Shown in pieces: positions 37,853 to 46,802 of a stretch of DNA of 55,592 nucleotides. Position 1 is the first letter of the stretch, and each line of letters opens with the position of its first letter. Origin of the DNA: Adhaeribacter aerolatus. Its GTDB lineage: Bacteria > Bacteroidota > Bacteroidia > Cytophagales > Hymenobacteraceae. The position numbers were made by a program, and so were the translations under genes. The notes under the pieces are model-generated. The model saw nothing but the letters and a program-made list of their open reading frames with translations, made no database searches and had not been told where the DNA came from. The DNA lies in NCBI RefSeq assembly GCF_007991635.1, contig NZ_BJYS01000049.1, positions 1 to 55,592 on the forward strand, in the 5' to 3' direction.

Positions 37853-38491
37853 TTATTTATTTACAGAGGCTTTGCTTAATATTTGCTTGGCCAGGTTAAT
37901 TTCTTCCTGCAAAATAGTGTGGGGCCGGCCTGGGTAAATGTGCTTCGATACCATGGCGCCGTGCTCTTCCATAATTTTAACAGTTTCGTTTACCCGGCTC
38001 ACCGGTACGTGCGGATCCGGGTCGCCGGTGGTAATTAAAACGGGCGTACCGGCAAAATTGCCCTGGTAGTTACTGGTATCGAGTTGCTGACCAATTAAAC
38101 CCCCGGTGAAAATAAAGAGCCCGCCGTAAGGTTGTGCATGGCGGGTGGCATACTCCGACGTGAGGCAAGCGCCCTGCGAAAAACCAGCCAGGTAAATTTG
38201 CTGGCTGCTGAGGCCCTGTTCCAGAATAGATTTCACAATCGCATCAATGGTTTCCAGGGCCGAGTCCAGGGCAGGTTGGTTTTGCGTAGCCGGAGCCATG
38301 AAACTATAGGGGTACCAGCTATGATTGGTGGCTTGCGGGGCAAAAAGCGTAAAATCGTTAGCCCCCAAGGGACTGGCTAAACTCAAAATACTTTCGGCGG
38401 TAGCACCCCGGCCATGCACCAGAATTAAGGCTTTCTGGGTTTCGGCTAAAGGTGCGCCCTGCGTTATTACTTTTTTTTGGTGGGTATACAT
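37853..38491 (-). CDS. Phospholipase/carboxylesterase-family alpha/beta hydrolase (MhqD-like)
   Basis: In this 212-residue hydrolase LVHGRGATAESI is the oxyanion region, AGFSQGACLTSEYA has the Ser nucleophile (about residue 114), TTGDPDPHVPVSRV contains the Asp, and YPGRPHTI the His. The size and layout match the MhqD/acyl-protein-thioesterase-like branch. In Bacillus such enzymes sit with ring-cleaving dioxygenases in the quinone-responsive mhq operon; here a dioxygenase of that type lies two genes upstream. It is co-oriented with the cupin (105-base gap) and GNAT (26-base gap). Confidence 0.88.
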   Translation of the reverse strand: MYTHQKKVITQGAPLAETQKALILVHGRGATAESILSLASPLGANDFTLFAPQATNHSWYPYSFMAPATQNQPALDSALETIDAIVKSILEQGLSSQQIYLAGFSQGACLTSEYATRHAQPYGGLFIFTGGLIGQQLDTSNYQGNFAGTPVLITTGDPDPHVPVSRVNETVKIMEEHGAMVSKHIYPGRPHTILQEEINLAKQILSKASVNK

Positions 38492-38595
38492 AAATGAGAA
38501 ATTTAGTAATCAGTAATTAGATTTTAACATTTATCCTCGCAGCAGAAGTTAAACAGCTTGTTCCTTTTCCGGTAGTTGTAATTAACTAAGCAGAT

Positions 38596-38964
38596 TTAAG
38601 GGTTTTCCGGTAACGTAACGAAAATAGAATTACGGACCGCGGGTAATAAATTGCGGGTGCGGTGTCCTTTACCGGTGGTATCTTCTACGAGTAAAATATC
38701 GCCCGCTTTAAAGCTGCGTTTCTCCCCCAGCGAAGTCTGGATTTCTATTTCGCCATCGAGTAAGATTATAAATTGCCGGGCGGGCGCGCAGTGAAAGTCA
38801 TAATCGTAAGCAGGCAGCACCTTACGGAAAATAATTTGCGCTACCGCTTCGGGCTCCGACAAAAAACCAATCTCGCCGGCTGCCTGCAAAGGTTTGGCTA
38901 TTTCTTCAAAATGGCTTTCACCATGCTGGTCGGCGAATATGCGGGTTATGTTAAATTCCTCCAT
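38596..38964 (-). CDS. Cupin-domain protein
   Basis: A single small cupin barrel of 122 residues. HCAPARQFIILLDGEIEIQT is the first motif (about 65-84), and DILLVEDTTGKGHRTR is the second, with a metal-ligand-like His. The N-terminus (NITRIFADQHGESHFEEI) is typical of small stress-linked cupins. No reaction is known. It lies between the dioxygenase and the MhqD-like hydrolase on the same strand, which suggests a role in the same pathway. Confidence 0.85.
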   Translation of the reverse strand: MEEFNITRIFADQHGESHFEEIAKPLQAAGEIGFLSEPEAVAQIIFRKVLPAYDYDFHCAPARQFIILLDGEIEIQTSLGEKRSFKAGDILLVEDTTGKGHRTRNLLPAVRNSIFVTLPENP

Positions 38965-39170
38965 GCCAGGTAAATGAGAAGTTTTAAGTTGTAAGTAATA
39001 ATATGCTGTTTAGTCTTTAAGCTACATGCAGCGTTGATCGGCGTTACTGGTATTATCACCGCCCATTCGAAAGCTTCTGCTAGGAAAGTGCCTAAGCAGC
39101 TTGCCGGCGCGATTACTGGCAGGCCCATGCTTAAACAGGTTTAAAAATTCCTGGCCGCAACTCTTAAATA

Positions 39171-40106
39171 TTAATCCAGGTTCGGCAATACCGATTCTAT
39201 CTGGGCACGGCGCGGCTCGTATTGCGGCGGTAATAATAATCCTGAGCCTAATTTATCCCAGGGTTCATCAATGCCAAAGCCCGGATTATCGGTAGCAATT
39301 TCAAACAAAACGCCGCCCGGCTCCCGGAAATACAACGAATAAAAATAATTGCGGTCGATTTTGTTCGTGATGCTGTGGCCCGCCGCACTTACTTTCCGCT
39401 GAAACTGCATCAGCGTTTCTTCGTCTTTTACCCGGAAAGCAATATGGTGGTTGGTACCCGCACCGCCAATACCCCGCGCTTCGTTGGGCAACTGCACCAA
39501 ATCAATTATAGATGCCGCCTCAACAGCATCGGTAATATAGCGGTAACGATTGCCGCTTTGCTCCAGCAGTTTATAGCCAAAAATATCGGTCAGGATGGCG
39601 GCCGTAGCCTGGATATCTTTCAGGGTTAAGGTAACCCCGTGAAAGCCCCGCGTAGCCAAACTGGCCTTAATTGCGTCGGTTACCCAGGGCTGCCGGTTAT
39701 CCGGGTTTTTCGAAACTACTAATTCTAGCTTTAAGCCGTCCGGGTCCAGGAAAGTTAAATAAGGCTCCCCAAATTTCTCGGAAGGCTTGTTATAGATAAC
39801 ATTGTGCTTTTCAAAACGATCGATCCAGAAATCGAAGCTGCCGGCGGGTACGGAGTAGGCAATATTCGTAGCCATACCGGTACCAGCGCTGCCCCGGCGG
39901 GCGCCTTCGTACGGAAAAAACGTTAAAACAGTGCCGGCACTGCCCTTTTCGTCGCCGTAATATAAATGGTAAGTGCCGGGGTCGTCGAAGTTAACGGTTT
40001 TTTTGAGCAGCCGCAGCCCCAGTACTTTGGTATAAAAATCGAGGTTTCGTTTGGCCTGATCGGCAATCGCCGTAATATGATGCAGGCCTAATATTTTATT
40101 TTCCAT
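39171..40106 (-). CDS. Ring-cleaving dioxygenase, VOC family (MhqO/LinE-like)
   Basis: This is a two-domain VOC protein of about 311 residues. Each half begins with a metal-ligand His: ILGLHHITAI (about residues 4-13) and ATRGFHGVTLTL at about 140; NHHIAFRV and VLFEIATDNPGF supply the remaining ligand region in the second half. I start at 40106 (MENKILGLHH), not at an upstream ATG that would add nine residues. MhqO-type enzymes cleave hydroquinone-like rings. The YceI stop lies 27 bases upstream, so the two form an operon. Confidence 0.9.
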   Translation of the reverse strand: MENKILGLHHITAIADQAKRNLDFYTKVLGLRLLKKTVNFDDPGTYHLYYGDEKGSAGTVLTFFPYEGARRGSAGTGMATNIAYSVPAGSFDFWIDRFEKHNVIYNKPSEKFGEPYLTFLDPDGLKLELVVSKNPDNRQPWVTDAIKASLATRGFHGVTLTLKDIQATAAILTDIFGYKLLEQSGNRYRYITDAVEAASIIDLVQLPNEARGIGGAGTNHHIAFRVKDEETLMQFQRKVSAAGHSITNKIDRNYFYSLYFREPGGVLFEIATDNPGFGIDEPWDKLGSGLLLPPQYEPRRAQIESVLPNLD

Positions 40107-40133
40107 GATTTTATTTTTTAATCCATTAAGCAA

Positions 40134-40670
40134 TCAACCTTGTTTTACGAGCTGAATTTCGGCCTGTAACTTAATCTCGTCGCTTACGACTACGCTGCCG
40201 GCTTCGGTAACGGCGTTCCAGGTTAAGCCAAACTCTTTGCGGCTGATTTTTCCGCTCACCGTAAAACCCGCTTTCGTCTGGCCGTAAGGGTCTACTACAA
40301 TCCCGCCAAATTCCACCTTTACCGCTACCGGTTTGGTTGTTCCTCTTATGGTTAAATCGCCGTGAAGGGCATAATCGTCGCCGCTTACTTTCTCGTACTT
40401 GGTTCCCACAAAATGAATCTCACTGTGGTTCTCCGCATCAAAAAAATCCGCCGATTTTAAGTGCGTATCGCGTTGCTCGTTGTTGGTACTAATGCTGTTT
40501 ACGTCGGCGGTAAATATTACGCTATCGGCGCTGGTAAACTGATCATTGGCCGTTAGGGCTTCAACATTAAATTTCTGGAAATAACCGGTAACGGTGGTTA
40601 TCATCAGGTGTTTTACTTTAAACTGAATTTCGCTGTGCATTGGGTCTGCTACCCATTTTATATTAGCCAT
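40134..40670 (-). CDS. YceI family protein (cytosolic form)
   Basis: This 178-residue lipocalin-like protein of the YceI family binds polyisoprenoid or other amphiphiles. Motifs: WVADPMHSEIQFKVKHLMIT at the N-terminus, FDAENHSEIHFVGTKYE, LTIRGTTKPVAVKVEF and SGKISRKEFGLTWN. There is no signal peptide, so this is the cytosolic form common in Bacteroidota redox clusters. It is the first gene of the group that continues with the dioxygenase. Two tandem palindromes 41-70 bases upstream of the ATG suggest a regulator-controlled promoter. Confidence 0.93.
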   Translation of the reverse strand: MANIKWVADPMHSEIQFKVKHLMITTVTGYFQKFNVEALTANDQFTSADSVIFTADVNSISTNNEQRDTHLKSADFFDAENHSEIHFVGTKYEKVSGDDYALHGDLTIRGTTKPVAVKVEFGGIVVDPYGQTKAGFTVSGKISRKEFGLTWNAVTEAGSVVVSDEIKLQAEIQLVKQG

Positions 40671-40710
40671 GGTTTTAAACTTTTAAATTTTCGTTTTCTT
40701 TAATTTAAAC

Positions 40711-40739
40711 AAATGTATAAACATTTAATGTATATACAT
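40711..40739 (-). promoter_or_regulatory. Two tandem palindromes upstream of the YceI operon
   Basis: AAATGT-ATAA-ACATTT (40711-40726) and ATGTATATACAT (40728-40739) are two palindromes with the same half-site (ATGT/ACAT) and centres 15 bases apart. They lie 41-70 bases upstream of the YceI ATG (read on the minus strand). Tandem similar palindromes like these are typical for operators of MarR, HxlR or similar dimeric repressors. No regulator gene lies next to them. Confidence 0.5.
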
Positions 40740-40822
40740 ATAATTAAACAAAAAAGTTTAAAAATAATTTTTATGCTGCTGAAGGAGGTTTTAGACTGTA
40801 TATTTATATCGACGGCATTTAT

Positions 40823-41806
40823 TTAAATATACCACAGGTCCGCCGGTGTAACCGCTATAGAAACCAAGTCACCGGGCGTAACCTCGGCCTGATTAGTTTT
40901 TACCTTTAGCTGGTTGCCGGAGAGCTGCACGGCTATTTCGTAATAGGCGCCAAAATAAGTTACGCGGGTTACCTGCCCAATAGGATTGCCGTTGTTGACA
41001 GAAGCTATTTTAATATTTTCGGGACGGATGAGCAGGTCTTTTCCGTTTGGCTTTAAGTTGTGTAAACCGGCAAATAGATGCGCTTGCAGGGTCGGCACCA
41101 GGTTGCACTCCCCGAATAAGGCCGCTACGTACTGATTTATTGGTTGGCCGTAAATTTCCGGCGGCGTACCTTTTTGCACCAAAGCTCCTTCTTTCAGCAC
41201 CAATATTTCGTCGGCCCACGATAAAGTATCCAGTGGGTCGTGCGAAATTAAGATCAGCGTAATTCCTAGCTTTTCGCCAATATTCCGGATAACTTTTTTC
41301 AGCAAGTTTTTATGGCCCATATCTAAATTAGAGAAAGGCTCATCGAGTAATAAGAATTTGGGTGCGCCCAACAATAATTTGGCCAGAGCAATCCGCTGCC
41401 GCTCGCCGCCCGATAACTGGTTTGTTTTCCGGTCTAATAAATAATCGATGTGGCATAGTTCGTAGAGGGCGCCGGCTTCGGCACCCGATAGCGTATTGGC
41501 ATAGCTCAGCACCTGCTCTACGCGCAAAAAAGGCGGTAATTCAAACTGCTGCGATAAATAAGCAATACCCGCATGGCCCGGCACCAGCGTATCGGCCGGC
41601 CCAATTACTTTTTTACCCTGGAAGCGCACTTCGCCGGTATCGGGCTGCACCAAACCCGCAATTATTTGCAGCAAAGTACTTTTACCCGAGCCAGTTTCGC
41701 CGGCAATGGCAATTTTCTGCAAGGGTTCCTGGCTGAAGCTAATATTTTTTAAGGCAAAACTTCTTTCTTCGCGGATGCTGATTTGGGATACTTGTAGTAA
41801 ACTCAT
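40823..41806 (-). CDS. Orphan ABC transporter ATPase with TOBE domain
   Basis: This 327-residue ATPase has Walker A GETGSGKST (about 36-44), signature LSGGERQRIALAKLLL (about 135-150), Walker B FLLLDEPFSNLD and the H-loop LISHDP. The last 90 residues (LLIRPENIKIASV, YEIAVQLSGNQLKVKT) look like the TOBE domain of PotA/FbpC/MalK-type import ATPases. No permease or binding-protein gene is near, so its partner must be elsewhere, or it works alone. The substrate is unknown. It is single. Confidence 0.88.
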   Translation of the reverse strand: MSLLQVSQISIREERSFALKNISFSQEPLQKIAIAGETGSGKSTLLQIIAGLVQPDTGEVRFQGKKVIGPADTLVPGHAGIAYLSQQFELPPFLRVEQVLSYANTLSGAEAGALYELCHIDYLLDRKTNQLSGGERQRIALAKLLLGAPKFLLLDEPFSNLDMGHKNLLKKVIRNIGEKLGITLILISHDPLDTLSWADEILVLKEGALVQKGTPPEIYGQPINQYVAALFGECNLVPTLQAHLFAGLHNLKPNGKDLLIRPENIKIASVNNGNPIGQVTRVTYFGAYYEIAVQLSGNQLKVKTNQAEVTPGDLVSIAVTPADLWYI

Positions 41807-41952
41807 AAGGCAGTGTCAACGTGGCAATCATTTTTTACCAGCGCCGAAATTACGTAAATCCATCAGGAAATTTTTTATTTAAATTTTTCGATATTCCAGT
41901 TTCCGGCGTAACAGCTTACCTGGAAATTGAACAGCTGGTAACCTAAGAAAAA

Positions 41953-42160
41953 GCCCCGAAGGGGCGCCATATATCAGCGATGGGTGAAGCCCATCGGAAG
42001 AATAATCGATATTTTACAAGCGCTGAAAGCGCAAAACACCCAGCTACTAGAGAATAGAAATAAATATTAAGAATTATTTCGCCTTTAGGGCTTTGTAGTA
42101 TATTTATTCCCAGAGCTGCACCCTGGGCTAGTGTATTAGGCCCCTTCAGGCTGTGCTTTA
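41953..42160. repeat. Array of short hairpins (palindromic element)
   Basis: This gene-free stretch contains a series of small perfect hairpins: GCCCCGAAGGGGC (41953-41965), CGATGGGTGAAGCCCATCG (41978-41996), GCGCTGAAAGCGC (42020-42032) and CCCAGAGCTGCACCCTGGG (42109-42127), with a weaker one near 42081. Such GAA-loop hairpin arrays remind me of dispersed palindromic elements in Bacteroidota genomes. No second copy is in this window. An open minus-strand frame over it (41943-42197) is not believed to be coding. Confidence 0.5.
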
Positions 42161-42275
42161 GGTAAGGTAAATTTGGTAGTGCTAAATATTGTAACACGGC
42201 CGAAATTTATTACCTAAAAACTTGAAAAATATTACTTTACTAGATTTACGCAGATTGTAAAGGCGGCATAAGGAA

Positions 42276-42575
42276 GGACCTCATCCCCCAACCCCTTCTC
42301 CCTGGGAGAAGAGGAGTTCCGGTAAAGCATTTATCAAGGGAAACGCTTTTAACAGGGGTATAAATATTGTTCTGTAAAAAAGTATCAATTAGTGGATGCA
42401 GTAAATTCCTTTAAAACTACTTTGTCCTTTAGTGATGCTATCTAAATACCAGAAATATCTATTCAATTCTCTTATTAAAATTTCAAAAGAAGGCCTTAAA
42501 CACCATAATTGTAATGACTGAAAGACTAATCAAAGTACCTCTCCTTTTTAAGGAGAGGGATTTAGGGTGAGGTCC
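42276..42575. repeat. MITE-like element, family B copy 2
   Basis: This 300-bp element has the left end GGACCTCATCCCCCAACCCC and the right end GGATTTAGGGTGAGGTCC, almost identical to the ends of copy 1 at 29559. The first internal words match too (AGTTCCGGTAA, AACGCTTTTAACA). The middle is longer and AT-rich, and no frame codes. It ends just before the stop codon of the ABC exporter gene. Confidence 0.7.
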
Positions 42576-42580
42576 TCGCA

Positions 42581-44338
42581 TTATTTTATCAACTCCGGCT
42601 TTCGTTCACCAATCTGCTGGCGCCACATGGCGTAATACAAACCTTTTTGGGTAAGCAGATATTCATGGCTGCCCTGTTCCACAATTTTTCCTTTCTCCAG
42701 TACGTAAATGGTGTCTGCGTGCATAATGGTAGATAAGCGGTGAGCAATCAGGATGGTAATTTGCTCGCGGAAGGCAGATATTTCCCGGACGGTAGCGGTT
42801 ATTTCTTCTTCGGTTAAAGAATCCAGAGCCGAGGTGGCTTCGTCGAATATAAGCAGACGCGGGTTGCGGATGAGGGCGCGGGCAATGGAAAGCCGTTGCT
42901 TTTCGCCGCCCGACATTTTAAGGCCGCCCTCCCCTATCTGGGTGTTAATGCCGTTTTCAGAACGAGCCAACAAGTTGGTACACGAAGCTTTCTGCATGGC
43001 CGCTACAATTTCTTCGTCGGTCGCATCGGGTTTAACATACAGCAGGTTTTCTTTTATAGTACCCGAAAACAAGTTTGTTTCCTGCGTTACAAAGCCCAGT
43101 TGCCGCCTAGCCTCGTTCAGCCAGATGGCTTTCGCCGAAACGTTGTTGTAGTACACCTCGCCTTGCACCGGCACGTATAAGCCCACCAATAATTTTACCA
43201 GCGTAGATTTTCCCGAACCCGATGGCCCCACAAAGGCCAATGTGTCGCCGGTATTAGCCTCGAATGAAATACCATCCAGCGCATTTTGAGCAGCATCTTT
43301 GTGCCGGAATATCACTTCTTCAAACCGCAATTGCTGCAGCGGGCCAATATCAATTGCCGACTCGGGGCGCTTCTCAATGGGTTTTTGCATTAATTCATCG
43401 AAATTCAGCAGCGCCGCTTCGGCTTCGCGATAAGCCAGAATAATGGTGCCCAAATCTTGCAGTGGTCCGAAAATACTAACCGAAATAAACTGCATCGAAA
43501 TCAATTCACCGGTGGTAAGCACATCCCGAAAAATAAGCCAAAGCAAGGTAAACAGGATAGATTGTTTCAGTAGGTTCAGGGCCGTGCCTTGCAAAAAAGA
43601 CAAGGTGCGCACCCGTTTTACCTTCACCATTTCCAGTTGAAATATTTGCTCGGTATGCTGGCGCAGCCGCCGGATTTCCTGAAAAGTAAGGCCTAAACTT
43701 TTCACCAACTCAATGTTGCGCAGCGATTCGGTAATAACCCCGGACATTTTATTCGTGGCCCGGTTGATAGAACGTTGCATGGTTTTAATTTTGGCGCTCA
43801 GCAAACTTGTAAGTCCGCCTAGCACTACCATACCCACCAAGAAAACCGGCACCAGGTCCCAGTGTTTGGTTATGGCATACCACACCAGAAAGCCCACGCC
43901 TACCACAGAAGAAAACAAAATATTGATAAAAGCAGTGATAAACCGCTCGGTATCGCGGCGTACGCGCTGCAGAATAGATAAGGTCTCGCCGCTGTTCTGG
44001 TCGGCGTATTCCTGGTACGACAGCCGCAGCGTTTGTTTCAGGCCATCGTTAAATATTTGCACCCCAAATTTTTGTACAATTAAATTCGTAAGATACTCCT
44101 GAAAAGCTTTGGCCAGCCGCGAGAGCAAAGCAATAATTACCGCCAGCAACATTAGCCCCAGGGCTCCTTTTACCCGCTCATCCGGCTTTAGCGTAAAAGG
44201 CGGCGTGGCATAATTATCAATAATTTTTCCGAAGATAACCGGATCGTACAGGGCCAGCACCTGGCTAATACCGGCCAGCAGCAACGATAAAAAAATTAAA
44301 CCCCGGTGGGGTTTCAGATAATTCAGAAGTACGCGCAT
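42581..44338 (-). CDS. ABC exporter half-transporter (MsbA-like)
   Basis: The 585-residue protein has six membrane helices in the first 320 residues, followed by an ATPase domain: Walker A VGPSGSGKST (about 364-373), Q-loop VTQETNLFSGTIKENL, signature MSGGEKQRLSIARAL, Walker B LLIFDEATSALD and H-loop IAHRLSTI. That is a fused exporter half, active as a dimer. Substrates of this group include lipids, drugs and peptides; none can be named here. The 3' end touches repeat family B. Confidence 0.92.
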   Translation of the reverse strand: MRVLLNYLKPHRGLIFLSLLLAGISQVLALYDPVIFGKIIDNYATPPFTLKPDERVKGALGLMLLAVIIALLSRLAKAFQEYLTNLIVQKFGVQIFNDGLKQTLRLSYQEYADQNSGETLSILQRVRRDTERFITAFINILFSSVVGVGFLVWYAITKHWDLVPVFLVGMVVLGGLTSLLSAKIKTMQRSINRATNKMSGVITESLRNIELVKSLGLTFQEIRRLRQHTEQIFQLEMVKVKRVRTLSFLQGTALNLLKQSILFTLLWLIFRDVLTTGELISMQFISVSIFGPLQDLGTIILAYREAEAALLNFDELMQKPIEKRPESAIDIGPLQQLRFEEVIFRHKDAAQNALDGISFEANTGDTLAFVGPSGSGKSTLVKLLVGLYVPVQGEVYYNNVSAKAIWLNEARRQLGFVTQETNLFSGTIKENLLYVKPDATDEEIVAAMQKASCTNLLARSENGINTQIGEGGLKMSGGEKQRLSIARALIRNPRLLIFDEATSALDSLTEEEITATVREISAFREQITILIAHRLSTIMHADTIYVLEKGKIVEQGSHEYLLTQKGLYYAMWRQQIGERKPELIK

Positions 44339-44678
44339 GTAAGCATTATTCTTAAAGTTTTATGCTTACGAAAGATTAGAACTACAAGTAACAGGACTTT
44401 CGCAAAGTTGTCTTTTTAATCTTTAAATCCTTTCCTAAACCGCCTAAGCCTTTTGAATAGCATGGAAGAAGTCCTGGGTTAAAGCACAAAAGGTTTATTC
44501 AGGATACTATAGTACCAGAAAAAGGGTACTTTGGAGAGGTTTGTATAATTTGTTATGCGGTAATATTTTGGATAGTACTGCCATGGATTTTCGAATTGCA
44601 GAGACCTATAACTTGCTTCTAACCAGAAAATAGGTAATTTTCTACTTTCAATTAAGTTAATATTTAAAATTTAAAACG
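44339..44678. other. Divergent intergenic region
   Basis: This is the gap between the divergent exporter and GlcG-like genes. It is A/T-rich with no coding frame, RNA or repeat that I could recognise. Confidence 0.5.
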
Positions 44679-45080
44679 ATGAACATAACCTTAGACCAAG
44701 CCAAAAACGCTATTAAAGCCGCTTTAGCAAAAGCCGGCGAACTGGGCGTTAAAATGAATATTGCCGTAGTAGATTCGGGCGCTAACCTGACTGCCTTTGC
44801 CCGTATGGATGGTGCCTGGCTGGGTTCGGTTGATATTTCTATAAAAAAGGCCAGAACGGCCCGCTTCTTCGATATGAACACCGGCGAGATTGGTAAACTT
44901 TCGCAACCGGGCGGTTCTTTATACAACATTGAGCATTCCAACAACGGCCTGATTACTTTTCCGGGCGGTATTCCTATCAGGGATAATTCTGGCCAGATAA
45001 TTGGCGCTATCGGCGTTTCGGGCAGTACCGTTGAAGATGATCATGCGGTAGCGGAGGCCGGGGTGCAGGCAATTAGTTAA
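44679..45080 (+). CDS. GlcG/HbpS-like heme-binding family protein
   Basis: This 133-residue protein of the GlcG/HbpS (DUF336) family is an alpha/beta fold; one member binds heme and others act in glycolate and corrinoid-related pathways. The sequence shows [29 protein letters not shown], then [20 protein letters not shown] and [13 protein letters not shown], the usual family features. There is no signal peptide, so it is cytosolic. A strong bidirectional terminator follows the stop codon. Confidence 0.9.
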   Translation: MNITLDQAKNAIKAALAKAGELGVKMNIAVVDSGANLTAFARMDGAWLGSVDISIKKARTARFFDMNTGEIGKLSQPGGSLYNIEHSNNGLITFPGGIPIRDNSGQIIGAIGVSGSTVEDDHAVAEAGVQAIS

Positions 45081-45095
45081 ATAATATTCCCCTGC

Positions 45096-45148
45096 AAAAA
45101 AGGCGCTGTTCGGTTTGGAAATTTACCAAACCGAACAGCGCCTTTTTT
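45096..45148. terminator. Bidirectional terminator between convergent genes
   Basis: A 23-bp perfect stem: six A, then GGCGCTGTTCGGTTTGG, pairs with CCAAACCGAACAGCGCC followed by six T, around a seven-base AT loop. It lies between the stops of the GlcG-like gene (+) and the helicase gene (-), and the symmetric A/T tails allow both strands to be terminated. It is the strongest terminator seen in the window. Confidence 0.92.
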
Positions 45149-45165
45149 GTACGAGGGTATATTGG

Positions 45166-46464
45166 TTACTTGGCGCGGCCGATCTTTACTTTTTTATTTT
45201 TAAGCTTTTCGTTGCTTAATTGCTGCACCAGGGCATCGGCTTTGGCACGGCTGACGGCCGCGAAAGTGACATAGTCCTGCAAATAAATTAAACCCAGTTC
45301 GTCTTTTTGCAAATGGCCTTTCTGCAACAGGAAGCCCGCCACATCGCCCTTGCTGATTTTATCTTTTTTGCCGGCACTCAGGTACAGGGTTTCCCAAGAG
45401 CTGGGCGGCGGTAAAGCCGGGCGCACCGGCAAGGTTTCGGTGGGCAGCGAGGTAGGCAAATAATCTGGTTTATCGCCGGGTGGCAATAATACGTAAGCGG
45501 TGCCTTTGGCTTGCATGCGGGCAGTGCGGCCATTGCGGTGCAGATAAATTTCGGCAGTAGCCAACTCGTAATGAATGACGTTTTCTATTTCGGGAATATC
45601 CAGGCCACGGGCTGCTAAATCGGTGCTCAGAAGCAAATGGTAAGTACCGTTCCGAAATTTAAGTAAAGCCCGCTCCCGGTCGGGCTGCTCCAATCCACCG
45701 TGGAAAATGCCGTGCGCCAGCCGCTTTTGGGTCAGATACTGGCTAAGTTCTTCTACGGCATCGCGTTGGTTACAGAATACCAGCGTGGGCGTATTGCCCA
45801 GTTTACACAACAGCCGGAACAAGGCCGTAGCTTTGTCACCATCGCTTACGGGCACTGCTCTTACTTCTAAATCAGGGGTACTGGGTACATCCTGCAAGAA
45901 GTTAACCGTAGCCTGATTTTGCAACCTGGTAAATGCCGGTATCTTAGTCATGGCTGTAGCCGAAGTTAAGAGGCGCCGCTGCACCTGGGGCAACTGCCGG
46001 ATGATATATTCCATATCGGCCTCAAACCCAAACTCCAGCGATTTATCAAACTCATCGAGCACCAGGGTATGAACAGTGTTGCCATCAATATTCCCTTCGC
46101 GTAAATGAAACGCTATACGGCCGGGCGTACCTACCAATACCGCTGGCGGTGTGGTTAAACTGCTGCGTTCGGAGCGGGTGGCATGGCCGCCATAAAAGCA
46201 TTTCACCCCAAAGCCGGTACTCATTTGCCGGAATACCTGCTCAATCTGCAAGGCTAGTTCCCGGGCCGGCACCAGCACCAGCGCCTGAATACCGGGCACA
46301 TCAGGCTGCAACCGCGACAATAAAGGCAATAGAAAGCCCAACGTTTTGCCCGAGCCGGTAGGTGCCAGCAAGACCAGATCCTGCTGTGCCGCGGCAGTCA
46401 TGACCGCTTCCTGCATGGGGTTCAATTCCGTAATATTCAGTTTTTCCAGCGCCTGTTCCAGCAT
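45166..46464 (-). CDS. DEAD-box family RNA helicase with DbpA-like RNA-binding tail
   Basis: This is a 432-residue SF2 RNA helicase. Walker A is APTGSGKT (34-41), motif Ia VPARELALQ, motif II LVLDEFDKS, motif III TSATA and motif VI HRNGRTARM. Motif II reads DEFD rather than DEAD. The C-terminal 70 residues (DKISKGDVAGFLLQKGHL, DYVTFAAVSRAKADALVQQL, KKVKIGR) match the DbpA-type RNA-binding domain that guides DbpA to 23S rRNA, so a ribosome-assembly role is likely. The gene is single and ends at a strong terminator. Confidence 0.92.
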   Translation of the reverse strand: MLEQALEKLNITELNPMQEAVMTAAAQQDLVLLAPTGSGKTLGFLLPLLSRLQPDVPGIQALVLVPARELALQIEQVFRQMSTGFGVKCFYGGHATRSERSSLTTPPAVLVGTPGRIAFHLREGNIDGNTVHTLVLDEFDKSLEFGFEADMEYIIRQLPQVQRRLLTSATAMTKIPAFTRLQNQATVNFLQDVPSTPDLEVRAVPVSDGDKATALFRLLCKLGNTPTLVFCNQRDAVEELSQYLTQKRLAHGIFHGGLEQPDRERALLKFRNGTYHLLLSTDLAARGLDIPEIENVIHYELATAEIYLHRNGRTARMQAKGTAYVLLPPGDKPDYLPTSLPTETLPVRPALPPPSSWETLYLSAGKKDKISKGDVAGFLLQKGHLQKDELGLIYLQDYVTFAAVSRAKADALVQQLSNEKLKNKKVKIGRAK

Positions 46465-46802
46465 CTTTTATAGGGTTTATACCGGGTAAAGGTACAGGAA
46501 AATATGGGTAGTTCCGTGCCGCTTACTACCGGGCTTTTCTGATTGCACTTTTTATGTATAGCGCTCAAGTCCATTAACCATTTTAGAACCTAATTTTATT
46601 ATAAGGCGAGTAAAGCTTCCTTAATCTAAGTTCTAATACATTAAATTTAATTTTTTTAATAATATTTGTTGCTTTTTCAATTTAAAGTAATTAATTTAAA
46701 TTATTCATTCGAAGCTTACAGCATTCAAATAACATTTCCGCTTTAAAATATCCAAAATTTTTTAGCCCTAATTCCTTTATAAACCTTTAAAATTTAAAGT
46801 GT
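46465..46802. other. AT-rich divergent intergenic region
   Basis: This gap separates the divergent helicase and SDR genes. It is very AT-rich and contains no gene, repeat or RNA that I recognise. Confidence 0.5.

Noticed and set aside
38946-39128. 60-residue minus-strand open frame between dioxygenase and cupin
   Set aside because: It overlaps the cupin start and has no domain or consistent composition; probably non-coding.
41943-42197. 84-residue minus-strand open frame over the hairpin array
   Set aside because: Its sequence is produced by successive palindromes and shows no protein-like conservation pattern or start context.
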